Positions 36,058-44,257 of a stretch of 50,129 bases of DNA are shown here, in pieces. The DNA comes from Bacteroidales bacterium (lineage in GTDB: Bacteria > Bacteroidota > Bacteroidia > Bacteroidales > Paludibacteraceae), in assembly GCA_015061145.1 (NCBI GenBank), contig SUXD01000017.1, positions 1 to 50,129 of the forward strand, written 5' to 3'. The notes below the pieces were generated by a model. It saw only the letters and a list, made by a program, of their open reading frames with translations, did not search any database and was not told the DNA's origin. The translations under genes and the position numbers were made by a program. The first letter of the stretch is position 1. Each line of letters opens with the position of its first letter.

Positions 36058-38535
36058 TCACTTATTGATCATTATCTTATATGCGTTATTGCCACACTTG
36101 ACGATGTACACGCCTGACGAAGGAACAGGTATTTGCACTATAGCGCCATCATTTGCTCCTGCTGTTGTCACCTTGCGCCCCAATGCATCCCAAAGAGAAA
36201 TGTCATGCTTCGCATTTTCAACATACACACTTCCTCCATCTGCATACACACGAAATTCGGTTCCTGAGGTATCTTCCACACCATTGGTGTCCACTTCGAA
36301 AATAGCCGTGTATGTCTGATTTTTATTAGTAACCGTAATTTTATAGGGATTCTTTGTAGTTCCATCATCCCATTTAACAAAATTGTATCCGATTTTGGGA
36401 GTAGCCGTCAATTCCACTTTTGTACCACACGGATAAGTGTCGCCACCAGAGACTTCCCCCCATTCACCTTCATTTGCCATTACTGTAATTGTAAACGGAA
36501 GCCCATAAAAGATGGCTGTATAGTTGGCATTCTGTGTCACTGTTATCGTACGCGTAGGGTTCGTGTCACCGTCGCTCCACTTTTCAAACGCATATCCCGG
36601 TTTAGGATTGGCCGTCAATGTCACTTGCGCGTTTTCCACATAAGTTCCCGTTCCTGTTACTGTTCCCATCATAGCCAAAGAAGGCTTCACTGTTACTGTA
36701 TAGTAGCCCGCGAAATCGCACGGATCGAGTTCCGTCGTTTCCTCTTTAAATACAAACTTTGCGCTGCCTGCCGACCTGTTCATAATGTTCGACCCGGTAA
36801 CATTCTTAAAGTCGAAATTCTTAATAAAAACTGCTCCATTGACATTGGAACTGATATACAAACCATTATTGCCTACATTATGTTTGCCCACTCCGTCGAT
36901 ATTGATGTTTTCAAAACAAACCTTTAATTTCTTGTTTGAATTATTATAATTATTGACCGAAATAGCGTTACCTTTTGAATCAATGATATCAATATTTTTG
37001 AACGAAATATTTGGGATATCATATTGCGCGCCTGTCAGTGTGACATAAATGGCGCCATCGTATGAATTGTTCCACACATTCTGCTTCGTACCACCTTTGT
37101 ACACGGAATTCTCGTATATTTCAATAAAACCACTATTATTGAAAGCGGTGCCTCCGAATGATGCATCAATTCTAATACCAATTTCAATCGGCTCGATAAT
37201 CAGGCAATGGTGCGCCTTATGTTGCTTGCCACCGAAGAAGCCTATTCCAGCCGCACGCCAGCACAACTCTGAAGTGTTGTAGCGGTAGGTAACATTCACG
37301 CCAAGCCCCACACGGCTCCATGCAGCCATATCGTCATCTCCATTGTTCCTATAAGAGCAATGTTCCACCGTACTGTTTCTGCAAGCCGAAGCCAAGTTTG
37401 TCCCATCGGCATAGTTGTTACGAAAACGGCAATGCTTCACCGACAAATTCTGCGCATCCTCAATCCATGCTCCGCACTCAAAATGCTGCACCATGACATT
37501 CGATATGGTGGAATTTGCGCCGAAACTGCCGTTAAATCCCTTGCCGGGTTGCGTAGCCACATTCCTGTTGTAATAACGCTGGTTCAAAATGGTATTGACA
37601 TACATGCCATCTACACCCACTCTATTTGAAGCCGACTCGAATCCGCGCCTTTTAAAATTGTCGTCATCTAAAGGTGCGCTAAAGAACAACTCCGTATAGA
37701 ATATACCAGCCCCTTGAATTATTGTATTGTCATCATTGATATACAAACGCACAGGCACATTGTACTTCCCTTCCGGAATATAGATGGTCTTGCCGCCATT
37801 GTTGTTTATAAACGCCTGCAAATCACTGCCATCTCCTGTATATTTCACTTTCTCGCCTTCTATAGATTCAAAAGTCACAGGCTCCACTTTCTCCAGCTCT
37901 ACAAAATCGATGGTGTAAGGACTCGCATTGTTATCTTCCTTGACCAATTTGAATACCGATCCGGCAGGAATTTCAATCTCAGGACGCAATATCACCTCGT
38001 CAAAGCGCATACGAAGGATGCCGCCTCTCAGTTTTTCATACGCCACATTATCACGCCCCGTAAAATACTGCCATGCCCAATAAGAATCCAACTGAATATC
38101 ATCACGCAAAGCAATGGCATCGCCACCACGCACCGACTGATACACTTTCACTTTTTCGCCATTCACATACAGACCAAGATTTCCTACAGTACCTGTTCCG
38201 TCTATCGACGAAGTGGCATTATCTGGCAAAGAGAAACGGATAGTCATTGCATTGGCAGTGCTATCACAAAGCCATTGAATATAGTCGCCTTGATTCTGCA
38301 AAGTAACTGCCACTTGGTTTGTCGCCTCACTTTGCAACTGAGCGTTTTCAAAACTAGGCGATAAAATTTCTCCATTAGTTTCGCATTTGTACATTTCCGC
38401 CTCATAACGTTGCCAAGGGCGGTCGTAATACCCACGTTGGCGATCGTCTTCCGCTTGATAAGTTTTGTCCGCCTGAGCAAACAGAGAAACTGCGGCCAAC
38501 AGAAAGGCAGACAACAAGATGGTCGTCTTTTTCAT
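36058..38535 (-). CDS. T9SS-exported GH87-like beta-helix protein with two InlB-type repeats
   Basis: An 825-residue paralogue. A signal peptide (MKKTTILLSAFLLAAVSLFAQ) is followed by a conserved stretch ADKTYQAEDDRQRGYYDRPW, a CBM6-like domain starting RYEAEMYK and ending TIDFVELEKV, and a beta-helix starting VKYTGDGSDLQAFINNNGGK. The GH87-like triad maps to D377 (YADGTN) and D400/D401 (GDDDMAAWS). After the helix come two divergent InlB B-type repeats (GYAFEKWSDGDTN; GYNFVKWDDGTTK) and a T9SS sorting domain (ISLWDALGRKV...SSGVYIVKCGNNAYKIMI). Probable role: cell-surface alpha-1,3-glucan hydrolase (inference). A -7 box lies 48 nt upstream, and the next gene follows after 38 nt without a terminator, so the two likely form an operon. 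Confidence 0.8.
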   Translation of the reverse strand: MKKTTILLSAFLLAAVSLFAQADKTYQAEDDRQRGYYDRPWQRYEAEMYKCETNGEILSPSFENAQLQSEATNQVAVTLQNQGDYIQWLCDSTANAMTIRFSLPDNATSSIDGTGTVGNLGLYVNGEKVKVYQSVRGGDAIALRDDIQLDSYWAWQYFTGRDNVAYEKLRGGILRMRFDEVILRPEIEIPAGSVFKLVKEDNNASPYTIDFVELEKVEPVTFESIEGEKVKYTGDGSDLQAFINNNGGKTIYIPEGKYNVPVRLYINDDNTIIQGAGIFYTELFFSAPLDDDNFKRRGFESASNRVGVDGMYVNTILNQRYYNRNVATQPGKGFNGSFGANSTISNVMVQHFECGAWIEDAQNLSVKHCRFRNNYADGTNLASACRNSTVEHCSYRNNGDDDMAAWSRVGLGVNVTYRYNTSELCWRAAGIGFFGGKQHKAHHCLIIEPIEIGIRIDASFGGTAFNNSGFIEIYENSVYKGGTKQNVWNNSYDGAIYVTLTGAQYDIPNISFKNIDIIDSKGNAISVNNYNNSNKKLKVCFENINIDGVGKHNVGNNGLYISSNVNGAVFIKNFDFKNVTGSNIMNRSAGSAKFVFKEETTELDPCDFAGYYTVTVKPSLAMMGTVTGTGTYVENAQVTLTANPKPGYAFEKWSDGDTNPTRTITVTQNANYTAIFYGLPFTITVMANEGEWGEVSGGDTYPCGTKVELTATPKIGYNFVKWDDGTTKNPYKITVTNKNQTYTAIFEVDTNGVEDTSGTEFRVYADGGSVYVENAKHDISLWDALGRKVTTAGANDGAIVQIPVPSSGVYIVKCGNNAYKIMINK

Positions 38536-38583
38536 ACTATTAATTATGTAAGGTTAACAAAATTGCGCAAAACGCACAATTTT

Positions 38584-38591
38584 CAAAGGTA
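38584..38591 (-). promoter_or_regulatory. -7 element upstream of the 825-residue GH87-like gene
   Basis: TACCTTTG on the minus strand matches TAnnTTTG, 48 nt before the ATG. A TTTG (complement of 38616-38619) lies 24 nt further up, a little beyond usual spacing. The 5' leader contains TTGTTAACCTTA, shared with a sibling gene. Confidence 0.45.
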
Positions 38592-38656
38592 GGAATTATA
38601 TTCGTCACATCCTAACAAAAGAACAACTTTTTGCTGTTTTCTTTCTTTTTTCGCAC

Positions 38657-38686
38657 AAAAAAAACGGACAAGAGACTTGCCCGTTT
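38657..38686 (-). terminator. Rho-independent terminator of the 675-residue GH87-like gene
   Basis: Inverted repeat AAACGG-a-CAAG / CTTG-c-CCGTTT (38662-38672 with 38676-38686), loop AGA, one mismatch. On the minus strand it continues into eight T residues. It lies about 21 nt past the stop codon. Confidence 0.85.
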
Positions 38687-38707
38687 CCTTTCCAACATGC
38701 TTTTCTG

Positions 38708-40735
38708 TCAAAATACGATTTTTACTCTGATATTGCCACTTACTACGACATAAGCTCCTGCATTCAATGAAAAAGCAGCCGTACCTTCTGTTGAAGCAGT
38801 CTTTTGAGAGACTTTCTGTCCCAGCATATTGTAAACAGCCACTTCTGTACCTGCAGCAGCGCCACTCACCTCAACATAGCCGTTCTCGGCCGAAACGGCA
38901 AACGAGCCGTCTGAAGCGGGAACAAACACCGCATCGGCAGCGCAAGGTTCATTGTACAATCTGAATTCCTCTGGATATGCATCGTTTTTAATATCCAACG
39001 AGCAACCTTCAAAGTTCACATTATAATAGTTGGCGCCGCCCTTTACACCAGTCTTGACATAAAGGCCGTATGCGCTGGCATTATGAATATTGATGTTTTC
39101 TAGGCAGATGTTGGAAAATTCAAAGGTAGACGAAGGGGACGTAGAAAACAATATCGCGCTGTTACGACTATCATACAAATCCACATTTTCAACCTTTATA
39201 TTACGTACGTCATATTTTGCATCGACCAAACTAAACCAAAAGGCAGGAACTGTATTTTTCCATGTAGAAGTGTTTCCTACCGTTCCGGCTCTATACACTG
39301 AGACATCAGACATTATCATCATTTCCGATTCATCGAATGGCGCACCTTTGAACTTCGCGTCAAAACGGACACCACCTTCAATCGGATCCAGCACCAGACA
39401 ATGGTTAATATTGTGTCCTTTTCCACCGAACATGCCGATGCCAGATGCACGCCAGTTGCACTCTGATGTGTTATACCTGTACATCACATTTTCAGCCAAT
39501 TTCGGTCTACCTTGTTTACTGCTCCATGATGCCATATCATCATCTCCGTTATTTCGATATGACACATATTCCACTGTAACATCCTTGCATCCGCCGGCCA
39601 CATTTGTTCCGTCAGCATAATTATTACGAAAACGACAATGTTTTATCGTCAGGCCCTCTGCATCTGTCAGCCATGCTCCACACTCGAAGTGCTGCACCAA
39701 AACATTGGAAATAACAGAATTTGAACCGAAACTGCCATTAAATCCTTTGCCTGGCTGTTTGTTTTGATTTCTGTCGAAATAGCGCTGATTCTGAGTGCCG
39801 TTCAAATACATGCCATCCACCTTCACATTTGAAGAGTTTGAAGTCAGACCTCGCTTAGCGTAGTTAGAGGCATCAAATGGCGCACTGAAAAATATCTCCG
39901 TAAAGAAGATGCCTGCACCTTGCAATGTGGTATTTGCAGGTATCGACAAACGAACAGGAACATTGTACTTGCCCTCCGGGAGATATACTGTTTTACCCGC
40001 ATTGTCATTCACAAATGCCTGCAAGTCAACGCCATCGCCTGTATATTTCACTTTTTCGCCCACGATTGACTCAAACGCAACAGGTTGCGCCTGCTCTAAT
40101 TCAACAAAGTCAATGGTATAAGGTTTGGAGTTCTCATCTTCTTTCACAAGTTTAAAGGTGGCGCCAGCCGGTATTTCATTCTGGATGCGCAGTATCACTT
40201 CATCAAAACGCATACGCAAAACACTGCCGCTTTTAGTTTCATACGCCACACCTTTAGTCCCCGAAAAATACTGCCACGCCCAATAGGAATCAAGCAAAAT
40301 ATCATCACGCAATGCAACAGTATCAACATTGCGTGTCGCCTGCCAGACATTCATTTTCACACCATTCACATAAAGCCCCAAAGTTCCAGTAGTACCTGTT
40401 CCCTCATCCAAAGCTGTTGCGTTGTCGGGCAACGAGAAACGGATAGTCATGGCATTTGCAGCAGAGTCCGCTGTCCATGCAACATAGTCGCCTTTTTCCA
40501 CCAAATCGACGGCCATCTGATTGGTGGCTTCGCTTTGGATATGTGCATTGGTTGTACTCAAAGGCAGCACCTCAACATTTGTTTCACACTTGTCCGTTTC
40601 GGCTTCATACCTAAGCCACGGACGGTTATAGTAGCCACGTTGGCGTTCATCTTCACGCTGATATGTTTTGTCTGCTTGAGCACACAAAGCGCCTGCCGTC
40701 ATCATAGCAGCAAAAAACAATGTAATTTTTCTCAT
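38708..40735 (-). CDS. T9SS-exported GH87-like beta-helix protein (short form)
   Basis: A 675-residue paralogue: signal peptide (MRKITLFFAAMMTAGALCAQ), the conserved ADKTYQREDERQRGYYNRPW segment, a CBM6-like domain (RYEAETDKCETN to TIDFVELEQA), a beta-helix from VKYTGDGVDLQAFVNDNAGK, and directly a T9SS sorting domain (EVAVYNMLGQKV...NAGAYVVV). Putative catalytic Asp: D375 in YADGTN and D398/D399 in GDDDMASWS. No Ig-like or InlB repeats are present, so this is the minimal architecture. About 560 bp of the N-terminal half (39691-40250) is about 95% identical to the next gene, while the catalytic half is far more diverged. It has its own terminator. An alpha-1,3-glucanase role is inferred from motif spacing only. 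Confidence 0.8.
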   Translation of the reverse strand: MRKITLFFAAMMTAGALCAQADKTYQREDERQRGYYNRPWLRYEAETDKCETNVEVLPLSTTNAHIQSEATNQMAVDLVEKGDYVAWTADSAANAMTIRFSLPDNATALDEGTGTTGTLGLYVNGVKMNVWQATRNVDTVALRDDILLDSYWAWQYFSGTKGVAYETKSGSVLRMRFDEVILRIQNEIPAGATFKLVKEDENSKPYTIDFVELEQAQPVAFESIVGEKVKYTGDGVDLQAFVNDNAGKTVYLPEGKYNVPVRLSIPANTTLQGAGIFFTEIFFSAPFDASNYAKRGLTSNSSNVKVDGMYLNGTQNQRYFDRNQNKQPGKGFNGSFGSNSVISNVLVQHFECGAWLTDAEGLTIKHCRFRNNYADGTNVAGGCKDVTVEYVSYRNNGDDDMASWSSKQGRPKLAENVMYRYNTSECNWRASGIGMFGGKGHNINHCLVLDPIEGGVRFDAKFKGAPFDESEMMIMSDVSVYRAGTVGNTSTWKNTVPAFWFSLVDAKYDVRNIKVENVDLYDSRNSAILFSTSPSSTFEFSNICLENINIHNASAYGLYVKTGVKGGANYYNVNFEGCSLDIKNDAYPEEFRLYNEPCAADAVFVPASDGSFAVSAENGYVEVSGAAAGTEVAVYNMLGQKVSQKTASTEGTAAFSLNAGAYVVVSGNIRVKIVF
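39691..40250. repeat. 560-bp near-identical block, copy 1
   Basis: Aligned base by base to 41823-42382 with a constant offset of 2,132 bp and no gaps; I count about 25 mismatches in 560 (about 95.5% identity). It encodes the end of the CBM6-like domain and the first coils of the beta-helix. Flanking parts of the two genes are clearly less alike. Confidence 0.9.
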
Positions 40736-40800
40736 ATATTTAAGGTTATAACAAGGCTATTTGACTTTATACAACTTTCGTCTATAAAATCATTATATAC

Positions 40801-40841
40801 AAAAAAAGAGAGGAACAGACTCCTGCCTATTTCTCTCTCTT
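40801..40841 (-). terminator. Rho-independent terminator of the 670-residue GH87-like gene
   Basis: Inverted repeat AAGAGAG / CTCTCTT (40806-40812 with 40835-40841), with the stem possibly extended by GAA/TTC after a bulge. On the minus strand a run of seven T residues follows. It is 14 nt from the stop codon. Confidence 0.65.
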
Positions 40842-40854
40842 GAAAATTTATGTA

Positions 40855-42867
40855 TCAAAATACGATTTTTACTCTGGCATCGCCATTCACAACGACATAC
40901 GCTCCGGCATTCAATGTGAATCTAACATTCCCGATTTCAGAAGCAACACCTCCTGCAACCTTCTGACCCAGCATATTATAAACAACCACTTCTGTGCCTG
41001 CCTCTGCGCCACTTACCTCCACATTGCCATTCTCAGCCAATACGGTAAACGAACCATCTGGAGCGGGTACAAACACCGCATCGGCAGCGCAAGGTTCATT
41101 GTACAATGTGAAATCCTCTGTATATGCATCGTTTTTAATATCCACCGAGCAACCTTCAAAGTTCACATTATAATAGTTGGCACTACCCTTTACACCCGTC
41201 TTGAAATAAAGACCGTACGTACCGGCATTATGAATATTAATATTTTCGAGGCAAATGTTAGAAAATTTGCGGGCAGCAACATTAGAAGTAAACATTATCG
41301 CGCTATTTTTGCTGTCATACAAATCAACATTCTCGAATTTCACATTCTGTACATCATACTTGCCGCCAGCCATACTGAACAATATTGCCGGGGCAGACGT
41401 GTTCCATGTTGAAGTGTTGCCAACTGTTCCTCCTTTATAAATCGATATATCAGAAAGCACCATTATTTCCGAAGCATCAAATGCACGTCCTGCATATTGC
41501 GCATCTATACGGATACCGCCCTCTATCGGGTCTGTTATCAAACAATGGTGCACTTGATGTCCTTTTCCGCCAAAGATGCCAATGCCCGAAGCACGCCAGT
41601 TGCACTCCGACACATTGTAGCGGAATGTAAGGTTCTGCGCCAATCCGGCACGGCTCCACGAAGCCATATCGTCATCTCCATTATTTCTGTACGACATAAA
41701 CTCCATCGTACAATCTTTGCTGGCAGAAGCAATATTTGTTCCGTCGGCATAATTGTTTCTGATACGGACATGCTGCATCAAAAGCGACTTTGCGCCTTCC
41801 AACCAAGCGCCACACTCAAAATGCTGCACCAAAACATTGGAAATAACAGAATTTGAACCGAAACTGCCATTAAATCCTTTGCCTGGCTGTTTATTTTGAT
41901 TTCTGTCGAAATAGCGCTGGTTTTGAGTGCCGTTCAAATACATGCCATCCACCTTCACATTTGAAGAGTTTGAAGTCAGACCTCGCTTATTGTAGTTAGA
42001 CGCATCAAATGGCGCACTGAAAAATATCTCCGTAAAGAATATTCCAGCACCTTGCAATGTGGTATTGGCAGGTATCGCCAAACGAACAGGAACATTGTAC
42101 TTGCCCTCCGGGAGATATACTGTTTTGCCCGCATTGTCATTCACAAATGCCTGCAAGTCAACGCCATCGCCTGTATATTTCACTTTTTCGCCCACGATTG
42201 ACTCAAACGCAACAGGCTGCGCCTGCTCTAATTCTACAAAGTCAATGGTATAAGGATTGGAATTTTCATCTTCCTTCACAAGTTTAAAAGTGGCCCCAGC
42301 TGGTATTTCATTCTTGGTGCGCAGTATCACTTCATCAAAACGCATACGCAACACACTGCCGCTTTTAGTTTCATAAGCCACATTTACCCTTCCCGTGAAA
42401 TACTGCCATGCCCAATAAGAGTCCAACAGAATATTGTCACTTTCATTTATACCTGTGGTTGTGCGTGTTGCCTGATACACACTAACCTTCTGGCCGTTCA
42501 CATACAATCCGACATTTCCTGTAGTTCCCGTACCCGCAACGCTCGATGTGGCATTGTCGGGCAATGAGAAACGGATAGTCATTGCATTGGCGGCTTTTTC
42601 GCTGGTCCATTCCACATAGTCGCCTTTATTCACCAGATTAACGGCCACTTGATTGGTCGCCTCACTCTGAATATTTGCATTGGCAGTACTTGCGGGAAGC
42701 ACAGTGGCGTTTGTCTTGCATTTACCAGTTTCTGCCTCGTAGCGCAGCCACGGACGGTTGTAATATCCACGCTGACGGTTGTCTTCCGCCTGATAAGTTT
42801 TGTCTGCTTGCGCATACAAAGAACCTGCAGCCAACAATACTGACATCAAGATTGTAATTCTTCTCAT
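40855..42867 (-). CDS. T9SS-exported GH87-like beta-helix protein (short form)
   Basis: A 670-residue paralogue and closest sibling of the 675-residue protein: signal peptide (MRRITILMSVLLAAGSLYAQ), ADKTYQAEDNRQRGYYNRPW, a CBM6-like domain beginning RYEAETGKCKTN, the beta-helix and a T9SS sorting domain (EVVVYNMLGQKV...NAGAYVVV). Putative catalytic Asp fall at identical positions: D375 and D398/D399. The N-terminal half shares the near-identical 560-bp block; the surface around the triad differs (ASASKDCTMEFMSYRNNG here, AGGCKDVTVEYVSYRNNG there), which might alter substrate or linkage preference. It is the promoter-proximal member of the array, with its own promoter and terminator. The enzymatic role is inferred. 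Confidence 0.8.
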   Translation of the reverse strand: MRRITILMSVLLAAGSLYAQADKTYQAEDNRQRGYYNRPWLRYEAETGKCKTNATVLPASTANANIQSEATNQVAVNLVNKGDYVEWTSEKAANAMTIRFSLPDNATSSVAGTGTTGNVGLYVNGQKVSVYQATRTTTGINESDNILLDSYWAWQYFTGRVNVAYETKSGSVLRMRFDEVILRTKNEIPAGATFKLVKEDENSNPYTIDFVELEQAQPVAFESIVGEKVKYTGDGVDLQAFVNDNAGKTVYLPEGKYNVPVRLAIPANTTLQGAGIFFTEIFFSAPFDASNYNKRGLTSNSSNVKVDGMYLNGTQNQRYFDRNQNKQPGKGFNGSFGSNSVISNVLVQHFECGAWLEGAKSLLMQHVRIRNNYADGTNIASASKDCTMEFMSYRNNGDDDMASWSRAGLAQNLTFRYNVSECNWRASGIGIFGGKGHQVHHCLITDPIEGGIRIDAQYAGRAFDASEIMVLSDISIYKGGTVGNTSTWNTSAPAILFSMAGGKYDVQNVKFENVDLYDSKNSAIMFTSNVAARKFSNICLENINIHNAGTYGLYFKTGVKGSANYYNVNFEGCSVDIKNDAYTEDFTLYNEPCAADAVFVPAPDGSFTVLAENGNVEVSGAEAGTEVVVYNMLGQKVAGGVASEIGNVRFTLNAGAYVVVNGDARVKIVF
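41823..42382. repeat. 560-bp near-identical block, copy 2
   Basis: Partner of 39691-40250: no gaps and about 25 mismatches. Differences are scattered and many are synonymous, as expected for gene conversion or a recent duplication under purifying selection. Confidence 0.9.
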
Positions 42868-42894
42868 AAATAAAATATTAGGTTAACAATAGTT

Positions 42895-42923
42895 CAAAAT
42901 TAAACTTTTTTTTTCAAATACAA
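42895..42923 (-). promoter_or_regulatory. promoter of the 670-residue GH87-like gene
   Basis: On the minus strand: TTG (complement of 42921-42923), 18 nt, then TAATTTTG (complement of 42895-42902), which matches TAnnTTTG. The ATG is 28 nt downstream, after a leader containing TTGTTAACCTAA, also seen before the 825-residue paralogue. Confidence 0.45.
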
Positions 42924-42959
42924 CGGAAAACAGCACATTTTATTGTCTGACGCCTGATT

Positions 42960-43454
42960 TTACGCCAACATTTTTATACATTCCACAACGAAATAATAGA
43001 AAAGCACCAACGATGCTGTCACCTTGAGCAAAACACCAGCCAAGAAACCGAGGAATGCGCCAAATCCTGCTTTCAGAGCCAAATCAAATGGTTTGTCGGC
43101 AAGCATCTCGCCTATCACTGCACCTATAAACGGAAATAGTATGATACCAAGCGGACCGCCGAAAAGACCGGCCACAAGCCCTATCGTACAGCCTATAGTG
43201 CCTGCCTTGCCTCCGCCAAAGCGCTTCGTGCCCCAAATCGGAATCAAATAGTCCAACACTTGTATCACAACTACGGCGATGCCCCATCCCACCAGAAATT
43301 TTACGCTGAAACATTCCGCATGCGTGAAATGCAACAACAACACACCCACATAGCTCAGCGGTGTACCCGGCAGCCCAGGCAACACTCCGCCCAGCAACCC
43401 TACCACCATGCACACAAAACCTATCACCATCAATATGACATCAGCACTTTCCAT
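42960..43454 (-). CDS. DUF456 membrane protein
   Basis: A 164-residue, strongly hydrophobic inner-membrane protein of the DUF456 family. Visible family features are the Gly-rich turns GGVLPGLPGTPLSYVG, KRFGGGKAGTIGCTIGL and FPFIGAVIGE, between four or five membrane segments. No function has been established for the family. It starts 26 nt after the sirtuin stop on the same strand, so the two are probably co-transcribed, though I know of no functional link. No terminator was found in the AT-rich gap before the GH87-like array. Confidence 0.88.
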   Translation of the reverse strand: MESADVILMVIGFVCMVVGLLGGVLPGLPGTPLSYVGVLLLHFTHAECFSVKFLVGWGIAVVVIQVLDYLIPIWGTKRFGGGKAGTIGCTIGLVAGLFGGPLGIILFPFIGAVIGEMLADKPFDLALKAGFGAFLGFLAGVLLKVTASLVLFYYFVVECIKMLA

Positions 43455-43480
43455 TTTCTATAAAAATTAATGTTTCTTTT

Positions 43481-44158
43481 TTATATCGTTTTCAATTCTT
43501 CCACCAATTGTTTCATACCTTCCGTAGCCTTCTTGGCAATACAACGCACCGGCCGAACAGTTTGCGCAGGCTTGGGGTCAATCAGATAGACGGGCACATC
43601 AGAAGGCGCATAATTGAGCAAACCGGCTGCCGGATACACCTGCAACGATGTGCCTACCACTACCACCACATCGGCATCGGAGAGCATTCGCACGGCATTC
43701 TCGAACTCGGGCACCGCCTCGCCAAACCACACAATAAACGGACGCGCTTGCGTCTGACCAATTTTGTCACCGATATGTATGTCGGCATAGCCGATGCTCT
43801 CGACCACCGTTTTCGACTCATCGCAAGCCTTGGTCAGCTCGCCATGCAGATGGAGCACTTGCGTACTGCCAGCCCTTTCGTGCAAATCGTCCACATTCTG
43901 CGTGATGACCTGCACCTCGAAATCTTTTTCCAACGCCGCAATGGCAAGATGCCCCGCGTTGGGTTGCTTGCTCTCGAGCGAGCGGCGCATATTGTTGTAG
44001 AAGTCAAGCACAAGTGACGGATTGCGATACCAGCCCTCGATATCGGCCACATCAGACACATTGTAGTTCTCCCACATGCCGTCGCTGTCGCGAAAAGTGC
44101 TGATGCCGCTCTCGGCGCTCATGCCGGCACCTGTTATAAACACAATTTTTTTCTTCAT
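43481..44158 (-). CDS. cobB: Sir2-family NAD-dependent deacylase
   Basis: A 225-residue sirtuin that removes acyl groups from lysine using NAD, producing nicotinamide and O-acyl-ADP-ribose. Motifs: NAD loop GAGMSAESGISTFR (10-23), QNVD (87-90), catalytic H105 in HLHGE, then FIVWFGEAVPEF and GTSLQVYPAAGLL. The segment after HLHGE contains a single Cys (C112), so the four-Cys zinc site of many sirtuins is absent. At the position of the Tyr-x-x-Arg acyl-pocket motif of class III sirtuins it has Y54-N-N-M57, with Arg one place later (R58). Length is normal for short bacterial sirtuins. It is probably in an operon with the DUF456 gene; a -7 box precedes it. Confidence 0.92.
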   Translation of the reverse strand: MKKKIVFITGAGMSAESGISTFRDSDGMWENYNVSDVADIEGWYRNPSLVLDFYNNMRRSLESKQPNAGHLAIAALEKDFEVQVITQNVDDLHERAGSTQVLHLHGELTKACDESKTVVESIGYADIHIGDKIGQTQARPFIVWFGEAVPEFENAVRMLSDADVVVVVGTSLQVYPAAGLLNYAPSDVPVYLIDPKPAQTVRPVRCIAKKATEGMKQLVEELKTI

Positions 44159-44180
44159 AGCACTTCATGTTAACACACAA

Positions 44181-44188
44181 CAAAGATA
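44181..44188 (-). promoter_or_regulatory. -7 element upstream of the sirtuin gene
   Basis: TATCTTTG on the minus strand matches TAnnTTTG, 22 nt before the ATG. No clear -33 TTG at standard spacing was found. Confidence 0.4.
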
Positions 44189-44203
44189 TGAAAAAAGACG
44201 GAT

Positions 44204-44235
44204 AAAAAAAACGGAGCCGCATGCGACACCGTTTT
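44204..44235 (-). terminator. Rho-independent terminator of the OmpA-family gene
   Basis: Inverted repeat AAAACGG / CCGTTTT (44208-44214 with 44229-44235), with an inner imperfect CGC/GCG stem. On the minus strand it runs into a tract of eight T residues. It is 22 nt past the stop codon. Confidence 0.8.
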
Positions 44236-44257
44236 CCTTATTCATTTCAAATGCGGT

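Noticed and set aside
31976-42867. Reading the beta-helix array as pectate or alginate lyases or mannuronan epimerases
   Set aside because: The fold is shared, but the conserved YADG...GDDDMA pattern with 23+1 Asp spacing fits GH87 better; the alternatives cannot be excluded without a profile search.
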